64,000 bases of DNA from Mucilaginibacter sp. cycad4 (GTDB lineage Bacteria; Bacteroidota; Bacteroidia; Sphingobacteriales; Sphingobacteriaceae). This document shows, one piece after another, positions 53,631 to 61,345 of the stretch. Position numbers and translations under genes: made by a program. A model generated the notes under the pieces. The model did no database searches. It saw only the letters and a program-made list of their open reading frames with translations, and was not told where the DNA came from. The stretch covers positions 6,820,001 to 6,884,000 of the forward strand of contig NZ_CP139559.1 of the NCBI RefSeq assembly GCF_034263275.1, in the 5' to 3' direction. The first letter of the stretch is position 1. Each line of letters begins with the position of its first letter.

Positions 53631-56006
53631 ATGATAAAGAATTATTTAAAAGTGGCCTGGCGTAATTTAATGCGTAATAAAACGCACGCGTTTATTAACG
53701 CCGCGGGGCTTTCGGTAGGTTTGGTGTGCAGCCTGCTGATCATGCTTTGGGTACAAAATGAGCTGGACATGGACTCGTGGTTTAAAAATGGCTCACGAAT
53801 CTATGCAGTTTATGAGCTGCAGAATTACGACCATAAGCTGCATGGCAGCTATAACACTCCCGGCCGTACTGCCGAGGAGATGAAAAAGACATTGCCCGAG
53901 GTGCAATATGGCGTAAATATGGGCTTTGATCAGTGGAATACCTTCCAGGTGGGAGATAAGATACTGAAGATAGGCGGCACATCTGCCGGGGAAGATTATT
54001 TTAAGATCTTTGATTTTAAGCTGCTGCAGGGTTCGGCCAAAACTGCTTTAAATACACCTAAAAGCTTATCCATCTCGCGTAAAATGGCTAACCGGTTTTT
54101 TGGCAGTGCAGACGCCGCTATTGGTAAAACCATCCGCTATGAAAACTCCAAAAACTTTACAGTTACCGCTGTTTATGAGGATATGCCCAATAACAGTTCG
54201 CAAAAATTTGATTTTATAATGAACTGGTATAACTTTTTGGATGAAAATACCTGGGCGCGCGATTGGGGCAACCAGGGGCCAGCTACTGTTGTTATGCTGC
54301 GCCCGGATGCCGACCCGGTAAAGTTTGCCAAAAAGATCCCGCATTTCTTAGATACTTTTAACGGCACCGACCGCAAAACATCAAACTTTATTATTGATCT
54401 GGGTATGATACGTTATAGCGATGTTTATCTCCGCGGCAATTTTGAAGATGGGAAAATTGTAGGGGGGCGTATTGAATACGTACGCATTTTTAGTATAGTG
54501 GCTGTGTTTATCCTGCTGATTGCCTGTATCAATTTCATGAACCTGACCACAGCCCGCTCGGTTAAGCGGGCTAAAGAGATTGGCGTACGCAAGGTAGTTG
54601 GGGCCATGCGTTCGGCTTTAATAGGCCAGTTCATTGCTGAGTCATTGCTGATCACTACACTTTCGGTTTTAGTATCATTAATATTGCTGGTTGTGTTGCT
54701 GCCGCTGTTTAACCAGGTAACCCAAAAGCAAATTGAGCTGCCGTTTCATGATGTAGCTTTTTGGTTCAAACTTGTAGTAATTACGCTCGTAACCGGGTTA
54801 GTATCCGGGAGTTACCCGGCTTTGTTCCTGTCGTCGTTCAATCCGGTTAAAGTGCTCAAAGGAGGGTTGAAACTTGATACCGGTACCACTTTGTTTCGTA
54901 AAGGGTTGGTGGTGTTTCAGTTTGTACTATCAGTGGTGCTGATTACCGGTACAATAGTTATATCGGGGCAGATGAATTTTATCCAATCAAAAAATTTAGG
55001 ATATGATCGTGAAAACCTGGTTTATATTCCGCTTGAAGGCGCCTTAACGGCTAAATACAGCGCAGTTAAGCAAGAAGCTTTAGGAATGCCGGGGGTACAG
55101 TCAATTACGCGGATCACCACTACGCCAACTAATATCCAGAATGGAACGGGTGGCGTTGAATGGATTGGTAAGGACCCGAATGTCAGCATCCAGTTTACCC
55201 AGGCATCGGTAGGGTACGATTTTGTGAAAACTATGAAGATCAAAGTGCTGGAGGGTCGCGATTTTTCGAAAGATTTCCCTACAGATTCTGTTGGTTATAT
55301 CCTTAACGAAGCCGCGCTGAAAAGGATAGGGTATAAAAACCCGATAGGCCAGCCGTTGACCTTTTGGGGCAAGCATGGAAAAATAGTAGGTATTATCAAG
55401 GATTTTCACTTTAACTCCATGCATGAAGAAATTAAGCCATTAGTACTACGGTGTGCCGAAAATGAGAACTATGGCAGTATCCTGTTGCGCACCCAGCCCG
55501 GCAAAACCCGCGAGGCATTGGCCAGTATGGAAAAAATATGTAAACAACTTAACCCGGCCTTCCCGTTCAATTACAATTTTTCGGATGAGGAATATAAGAA
55601 GTTGTACCAGAATGAGCAGGTTATTGGTAAACTATCGGACGCATTTGCCTTTTTAGCCATCTTTATATCATGTCTTGGCTTGCTTGGTTTAGCTATGTTC
55701 ACAGCCGAGCAGCGTGTAAAAGAAATAGGCATCCGCAAGGTACTGGGCGCGAGCGTGAGCTCACTGTTCAGGCTGCTATCATCGGAGTTTATGATGCTGG
55801 TAGTAATCGCCCTGCTCATCGCGTCGCCGATAGCATGGTATGCAGCTTCAAAATGGCTGCAGGGTTATGCTTACCGTACACCTGTACAGTGGTGGATGTT
55901 TGTACTATCAGGCGCGTTAATTATTTTGATAGCCCTGGCAACTGTAAGTTTTCAAAGTATTAAAGCAGCATTGATCAACCCGATAAAAAGTTTGAGATCG
56001 GAGTAA
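53631..56006 (+). CDS. MacB/FtsX-type ABC permease, third of five
   Basis: A 791-residue paralogue starting MIKNYLKVAWRNLMRNKTHA. Layout is as in the second copy, with VKRAKEIGVRKVVGA in the first FtsX module, EQRVKEIGIRKVLGA in the second and NPIKSLRSE at the C-terminus. The start ATG is in line with the other copies. Confidence 0.88.
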   Translation: MIKNYLKVAWRNLMRNKTHAFINAAGLSVGLVCSLLIMLWVQNELDMDSWFKNGSRIYAVYELQNYDHKLHGSYNTPGRTAEEMKKTLPEVQYGVNMGFDQWNTFQVGDKILKIGGTSAGEDYFKIFDFKLLQGSAKTALNTPKSLSISRKMANRFFGSADAAIGKTIRYENSKNFTVTAVYEDMPNNSSQKFDFIMNWYNFLDENTWARDWGNQGPATVVMLRPDADPVKFAKKIPHFLDTFNGTDRKTSNFIIDLGMIRYSDVYLRGNFEDGKIVGGRIEYVRIFSIVAVFILLIACINFMNLTTARSVKRAKEIGVRKVVGAMRSALIGQFIAESLLITTLSVLVSLILLVVLLPLFNQVTQKQIELPFHDVAFWFKLVVITLVTGLVSGSYPALFLSSFNPVKVLKGGLKLDTGTTLFRKGLVVFQFVLSVVLITGTIVISGQMNFIQSKNLGYDRENLVYIPLEGALTAKYSAVKQEALGMPGVQSITRITTTPTNIQNGTGGVEWIGKDPNVSIQFTQASVGYDFVKTMKIKVLEGRDFSKDFPTDSVGYILNEAALKRIGYKNPIGQPLTFWGKHGKIVGIIKDFHFNSMHEEIKPLVLRCAENENYGSILLRTQPGKTREALASMEKICKQLNPAFPFNYNFSDEEYKKLYQNEQVIGKLSDAFAFLAIFISCLGLLGLAMFTAEQRVKEIGIRKVLGASVSSLFRLLSSEFMMLVVIALLIASPIAWYAASKWLQGYAYRTPVQWWMFVLSGALIILIALATVSFQSIKAALINPIKSLRSE

Positions 56007-56009
56007 TAA

Positions 56010-56078
56010 TATCATTGAGTCATTTGCCGCGCGTCATTAAGCAGGCAAAATGGAACAATGACCTAATGACTTAATGAA
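56010..56078. repeat. Intergenic inverted repeat, TCATTAAGTCATT family, copy 3
   Basis: ATCATTGAGTCATTTGCCGC begins the left arm and AATGACCTAATGACTTAATG ends the right arm. It sits four bases after one permease stop and seven before the next start. Confidence 0.75.
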
Positions 56079-56084
56079 AATATC

Positions 56085-58445
56085 ATGTTAAAGAATTACC
56101 TCAAAATCGCATTCCGCAACATTGTTAAAAACAAGGTGCATGCCTTTATTAACATTGCGGGTTTATCGGTAGGGATGGCGGTGGCTATGCTTATCGGCCT
56201 TTGGATCTGGGACGAGCTATCGTTTGATAAGTACCATAGCACCTATAACCGAATGGGGCAGATCATGGTTACACAAACGGCAAACGGAGAAACGCCTACT
56301 TTTCGATCGACTGTAGTGCCGCTGAGTGCTGAATTGCGCACTAAGTATGCCAGCGATTTTAAACATACTTCGCTTTTTTGGGGTGGGGCGCATATTCTTT
56401 CGGCAGGTGATAAAAAGATATCACAAATTGGGGCCTGGGCCGAAGGTGATTTGCCGGCTATGCTTGCGTTGAAAATGGTAAAAGGCAGTTATACCGAATT
56501 CAGGGATCCCTCATCAATAGTTATATCTCAATCAATTGCCAAAGCGCTGTTTGGTAATGCCGATCCGGTGAATAAAACTATCAAGGCTGATAATCAAACA
56601 AACCTAAAAGTTATTGGCGTATATGAAGACCTGCCACGCAATACTTCATTTTATGAAACAAAGTTCCTGATGCCCTTTTTTAACAAAAATAATTGGTGGA
56701 GCACGCAAACGGGAGCATGGGACAATCATGGCTGCTCATTGTATGTTCAACTGGCCGATAATGTGGATTTTGATAAAGTATCGGCCAAGATCAGGAACAT
56801 TACCAAGCCACATTTTAAGATGAATGATGAAAGCATACAGGTGCATCCTATGAGCAAATGGCACCTGTATAGCGATTTTAAAAACAGCAAACCTGTTGGT
56901 GGACTGATTGAAATGGTTTGGCTGTTTGGTATTATCGGTGTATTTGTATTGTTATTGGCTTGCATCAATTTCATGAACCTGAGCACTGCCCGAAGCGAAA
57001 AACGCGCCAAAGAAGTAGGGATCAGAAAATCTATCGGCTCCATGCGCTCACAGCTCATCAACCAGTTTTTAAGCGAATCGGTAATATTTGCCTGTTTGGC
57101 GCTGGTAGTTACACTGGGTATAGTTTTGATAGCGCTGCCATCATTTAATCATATTGCCGATAAACAAATAGCTATGCCATTTAGCAATGTTTGGTTTTGG
57201 CTCCTGGCTTTGGGTTTTACCTTATTTACAGGCGTCATAGCAGGCAGTTATCCGGCATTTTACCTCTCATCATTTGAACCGGTGAAGGTTTTAAAGGGGA
57301 CTTTCAAGGTTGGCCGTTTTGCGTCCCTGCCGCGTAAGGTTTTGGTTGTTGTACAGTTTACGGTATCCATAGCGCTGATTATCGGTACTATCGTCGTGTT
57401 CAGGCAAATCCAGTATGCTAAAGACAGGCCGGTGGGTTATTCGCGCGCGGGCTTGCTTTCTATCGAAATGAAGACTCCTGAGATTTATGGACATTATGAA
57501 ACCATGCGTAACGACCTGATCCAAACCGGTGCGGTTGAAGATATGGCCGAATCGAACAGCACTACTACAGAGATTTGGGCAAATAACGGAGGTTTCGACT
57601 GGGAGGGCAAGCCTGCGGGCTTCGACCCAACTTTTGGTACCGTTGCTACAACTTATGATTTTGGGCATACCGTAGGCTGGAAGATTATCCAGGGGCGCGA
57701 TTTTTCAAGAAACTTCCCGACAGATACCGGGGCTTTTATCCTGAACGAATCGGCAGTGAAAATGAGCGGCATTAAAAATCCGGTAGGGAAAGTGATCAGG
57801 TGGAACAAACAGGATCATGTTGTTACCGGCGTTGTGAAGGATATGGTGATGGAATCGCCTTACAAAAAACCGGTAGCTACTGTATTTATGATGTTGCCGG
57901 GCTGGGTTAACTTCATAACGCTGAGGGTTAAACCAACCATGCCCATGCAGGAGGCTTTAAAAAAGATAGAACCGGTGTTCAAAAAATATAACCCCGGCAG
58001 CCCGTTTGATTTTAAGTTTAATGATGATGAGTACGCAAGCAAGTTTTCGGATGAACAGCGGATAGGGAACCTGGCTACCATATTTGCCGTGCTGGCTATA
58101 TTTATATCGTGCCTTGGCTTATTCGGCCTGGCTTCATTTGTTGCCGAACAGCGCATCAAGGAGATAGGGGTGCGCAAAGTATTGGGTGCTTCGGTAGCTA
58201 ATCTTTGGCGGTTGCTCTCCACCGAGTTTGTGGTTTTAGTTACGATATCCCTCTTTATAGCTATTCCTGCAACATACTATTACATGAACAATTGGCTGCA
58301 TAAGTATGAGTACCGGTCGACCATAACCTGGTGGATCTTCGCGGCATCAGGAGTTGGGGCTGTGGTAATTACTTTGCTAACGGTAAGCTATCATGCTATA
58401 AAGGCGGCGCTGGCCAACCCGGTGAAGAATTTGAGGAGTGAGTAA
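56085..58445 (+). CDS. MacB/FtsX-type ABC permease, fourth of five
   Basis: A 786-residue paralogue starting MLKNYLKIAFRNIVKNKVHA. It shares GLSVGMAVAMLIGLWIWDEL almost exactly with the fifth copy, marking the two as a recent duplication. The FtsX motifs are EKRAKEVGIRKSIGS and EQRIKEIGVRKVLGA. It ends with NPVKNLRSE. Confidence 0.88.
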   Translation: MLKNYLKIAFRNIVKNKVHAFINIAGLSVGMAVAMLIGLWIWDELSFDKYHSTYNRMGQIMVTQTANGETPTFRSTVVPLSAELRTKYASDFKHTSLFWGGAHILSAGDKKISQIGAWAEGDLPAMLALKMVKGSYTEFRDPSSIVISQSIAKALFGNADPVNKTIKADNQTNLKVIGVYEDLPRNTSFYETKFLMPFFNKNNWWSTQTGAWDNHGCSLYVQLADNVDFDKVSAKIRNITKPHFKMNDESIQVHPMSKWHLYSDFKNSKPVGGLIEMVWLFGIIGVFVLLLACINFMNLSTARSEKRAKEVGIRKSIGSMRSQLINQFLSESVIFACLALVVTLGIVLIALPSFNHIADKQIAMPFSNVWFWLLALGFTLFTGVIAGSYPAFYLSSFEPVKVLKGTFKVGRFASLPRKVLVVVQFTVSIALIIGTIVVFRQIQYAKDRPVGYSRAGLLSIEMKTPEIYGHYETMRNDLIQTGAVEDMAESNSTTTEIWANNGGFDWEGKPAGFDPTFGTVATTYDFGHTVGWKIIQGRDFSRNFPTDTGAFILNESAVKMSGIKNPVGKVIRWNKQDHVVTGVVKDMVMESPYKKPVATVFMMLPGWVNFITLRVKPTMPMQEALKKIEPVFKKYNPGSPFDFKFNDDEYASKFSDEQRIGNLATIFAVLAIFISCLGLFGLASFVAEQRIKEIGVRKVLGASVANLWRLLSTEFVVLVTISLFIAIPATYYYMNNWLHKYEYRSTITWWIFAASGVGAVVITLLTVSYHAIKAALANPVKNLRSE

Positions 58446-58534
58446 GACCTCACCCAACCCTTTCCAAAGGAGAGGGCTAAAAATTATTATTAAAATCAAA
58501 GATCCCTCCCCTTTGGGGAGGTTAGGAGGGGTAA
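58446..58534. repeat. Intergenic inverted repeat CCTCACCCAACCC / GGTTAGGAGGGG
   Basis: ACCTCACCCAACCCTTTCCA at the left and CCTTTGGGGAGGTTAGGAGG at the right are imperfect complements around an AT-rich centre. A related half is present near 41784-41806 (CCCCCTAACCCCCTGAAAGG). It fills the gap between copies four and five. Confidence 0.65.
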
Positions 58535-60928
58535 ATGTTTAAAAACTATTTAACCGTTGCGTGGCGAAACCTTGTTAAGAACAAGGCGCATACGTTTATT
58601 AATATCACGGGCTTATCGGTAGGGATGGCGGTGGCTATGCTTATTGGGCTTTGGATTTGGGACGAGTTATCATACAATAAGAATTTCGATAACTACGACA
58701 GGATAGTTCAGGTATGGCAAAATCAAACTTTTAACGGGGTAACAGGTTCGCAAACCGCTATGCCTATACCTTTGGGGTATAAGTTAAGGGATGATTATAA
58801 ACACGATTTTAAATATGTGGTGCTTTCTTCCTGGAACTACGGGCATATTATGGCCTACGGCGAAAAAAAACTCACTAAAGAGGGAAGTTATATGCAAGCC
58901 GAAGCGCCTGATCTGCTTACTTTAAAAATGCTGAAAGGCACACGTGATGGTTTGAAAGACAAATCGTCTGTTTTACTTTCAGCTTCATTGGCTAAGGCTT
59001 TGTTTGGTGATACCGACCCGATGTTTAAAACCATCAAAATTGATAATGTTTGGAATGTTAAAGTGACCGGGGTTTATGAAGACATGCCGCATAATTCTGA
59101 ATTTCGTGAATTGGGTTTTATAGCGCCATGGGATTTGTATATGACCACCGCAGCCTGGTTAAAACGGGCGGAAACACGCTGGGGCAATAATTCCTGGCAA
59201 ATCTTTGCGCAATTGAAGCCCGGGGTTGATGCCGGCAAAGTATCGGCCGAGATCAAAGATCTTAAATTACACGCCATTAAAGCCCAGGGCGATGATGTTG
59301 GTGCCAGCTTTAAACCGGTAGTGTTTCTGCATCCAATGAGTAAATGGCATCTTTATTCAAGCTTTAAAGATGGCTTTAATGTTGGCGGCGATGTCAAATT
59401 TGTGTGGATGTTTGGTATTATCGGCGTGTTTGTGCTGATGCTGGCTTGTATCAATTTCATGAACCTGAGCACAGCCCGTAGCGAAAAGCGTGCTAAGGAA
59501 GTGGGGATCCGCAAAACAGTAGGTTCGTTAAGGAGCCAGCTGATCAGTCAGTTTTTTATTGAGTCGGTAATATTAGCTTTGTTTGCTTTTTTAATTTCGG
59601 TTTTGCTGGCGCAGCTTACGCTGTCGTGGTTTAATGCCGTGGCCGATAAAACAATGCACATCCTTTGGGGAAATGCGGTTTTTTGGTTGTTGGGTTTAAG
59701 TTTCAGCATTATTACCGGGCTGATAGCGGGAAGCTATCCTGCATTTTACCTGTCGTCCTTTCGGCCGGTTAAAGTTTTGAAGGGCACATTCAAAGCGGGC
59801 CGCTATGCGGCAATACCCCGTAAGGTGCTTGTGGTATTACAGTTTGCCGTGTCGGTTACTTTGATCATAGGTACCATCATAGTGTTCAGGCAGGTGCAGT
59901 ACACCAAAAACAGGCCTATCGGCTATGAACGTACGGGGCTGGTACAGATAGATATGCGCACCGATGAAATTCATAAACATTTTGAAGCCGTAAGGAACGA
60001 TCTGCTTAAATCGGGGGCTATTATTGAAATTGCCGAGTCGGGTAGCCCGCTTACCGCGGTGTATTCAAACAATAGCGGCCTAAACTGGCGGGGTAAACCT
60101 GCAGGTTTACAGGACGACTTTGCCACGATAACACTTAGCCCGGAATTTGGCAGAGTTGCCCAGTGGAAATTGATTGAAGGCCGCGATTTTGAACGCAATA
60201 AAGTGGGCGATTCATCAAGTATGATCATCAATGAAACTGCCGCCCGCTTCATGAATTTTAAACACGCTGTTGGCGAAACAATAGACTGGGGCAAAAAATT
60301 CAAGATCATCGGTGTAGTGAAGGATATGGTGATGTCGTCGCCATACGAACCGGTTAAGTCCTCAATATTTGTGCTGGATAATGATCCGGGCGGGCTTGTC
60401 GATATCCGCTTAAATTCAAAAATGAGTGCCCATGATGCTATTGCTAAGATAGAGGCCGTTTTTAAACAATATGCCCCCGGCAGCCCCTTCGAATATAAGT
60501 TTACAGATGAAGAGTATGCCCGTAAGTTCACCAATGAGGAACGGATAGGCAAACTGGCCGGTTTCTTTACACTGCTGGCCATCTTTATCAGCTGTATGGG
60601 TTTATTCGGTATGGCATCATTCATGGCCGAACAGCGCACTAAAGAAATTGGTGTACGCAAAGTGCTGGGTGCTTCGGTATTCAGCCTATGGCAATTAATG
60701 TCGAAGGAATTTGTGCTCCTGGTGTCGGTATCATTGTTGATAGCCATACCAATAGCTTATTACTTTATGCAGGGCTGGCTGCAGGATTATAAATACCGGG
60801 CCGATTTATCATGGTGGATATTTGGCCTCACCGCAATAGGGGCTATCGCCATAACGCTGCTCACGGTAAGTTATCAAAGCATCAAAGCAGCTTCTATGAA
60901 TCCCGTAAAAAGTTTGAAAACGGAATAG
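58535..60928 (+). CDS. MacB/FtsX-type ABC permease, fifth of five
   Basis: A 797-residue paralogue starting MFKNYLTVAWRNLVKNKAHT, close to the fourth copy over the first helix and around HPMSKWHLYSSFKDG. The FtsX motifs are EKRAKEVGIRKTVGS and EQRTKEIGVRKVLGA. It ends with NPVKSLKTE. No ATPase, MFP or OMP gene follows; secA is next. Confidence 0.88.
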   Translation: MFKNYLTVAWRNLVKNKAHTFINITGLSVGMAVAMLIGLWIWDELSYNKNFDNYDRIVQVWQNQTFNGVTGSQTAMPIPLGYKLRDDYKHDFKYVVLSSWNYGHIMAYGEKKLTKEGSYMQAEAPDLLTLKMLKGTRDGLKDKSSVLLSASLAKALFGDTDPMFKTIKIDNVWNVKVTGVYEDMPHNSEFRELGFIAPWDLYMTTAAWLKRAETRWGNNSWQIFAQLKPGVDAGKVSAEIKDLKLHAIKAQGDDVGASFKPVVFLHPMSKWHLYSSFKDGFNVGGDVKFVWMFGIIGVFVLMLACINFMNLSTARSEKRAKEVGIRKTVGSLRSQLISQFFIESVILALFAFLISVLLAQLTLSWFNAVADKTMHILWGNAVFWLLGLSFSIITGLIAGSYPAFYLSSFRPVKVLKGTFKAGRYAAIPRKVLVVLQFAVSVTLIIGTIIVFRQVQYTKNRPIGYERTGLVQIDMRTDEIHKHFEAVRNDLLKSGAIIEIAESGSPLTAVYSNNSGLNWRGKPAGLQDDFATITLSPEFGRVAQWKLIEGRDFERNKVGDSSSMIINETAARFMNFKHAVGETIDWGKKFKIIGVVKDMVMSSPYEPVKSSIFVLDNDPGGLVDIRLNSKMSAHDAIAKIEAVFKQYAPGSPFEYKFTDEEYARKFTNEERIGKLAGFFTLLAIFISCMGLFGMASFMAEQRTKEIGVRKVLGASVFSLWQLMSKEFVLLVSVSLLIAIPIAYYFMQGWLQDYKYRADLSWWIFGLTAIGAIAITLLTVSYQSIKAASMNPVKSLKTE

Positions 60929-61053
60929 AATGGTTAGTAATTGGAGATCGGAGATCAGTTTTCACCAGTTGTCCTGCCCTCATGGTAACTGATCCGCTTC
61001 AAAGTAACGTATGCATGTTGTCGTAAGGACAGGAGGGGGTGGGGAGTCTTCTG

Positions 61054-61138
61054 AACCTGAATTAAAGAGATTAAGGAGTTTATCGGATTTGCCAAGCTTC
61101 TGTTAGTTCATTAAATCTTATAAATTCAGGTTCAGACA
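61054..61138. repeat. Inverted repeat TCTGAACCTGAATT / AATTCAGGTTCAGA
   Basis: The left arm TCTGAACCTGAATTAAAGAG and the right arm ATAAATTCAGGTTCAGAC are complementary at their outer 14 bases. It belongs to the same loose family as the arms near 39747 and 50822. Confidence 0.6.
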
Positions 61139-61268
61139 TTATCCTGTAAATCCTCTAACTCTGCAAATTCTGATTCAAGACAACAACAATAACAAACACC
61201 GTAATGTCAATCTTACATCCTGTGCAGCGCTTTAAGGTATTATCCTTTCGGCATTCGGCGCAAAATCT

Positions 61269-61276
61269 TACATTTG
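61269..61276 (+). promoter_or_regulatory. secA promoter -7 element TACATTTG
   Basis: A full match to TAnnTTTG, 69 bp upstream of secA. TTTC at 61246-61249 is 19 bp upstream and serves as a near -33 element. Confidence 0.55.
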
Positions 61277-61345
61277 CCTGTCAATTTGGCTCTAATAGCC
61301 GCTATGGCGCAATTGTTGAACCGGGTTGTATCATAATAAAATAAT

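Noticed and set aside
59971..60747. 258-codon minus-strand frame inside the fifth permease
   Set aside because: Similar antisense frames occur at the same place in all five permeases; a shadow of the FtsX coding sequence.
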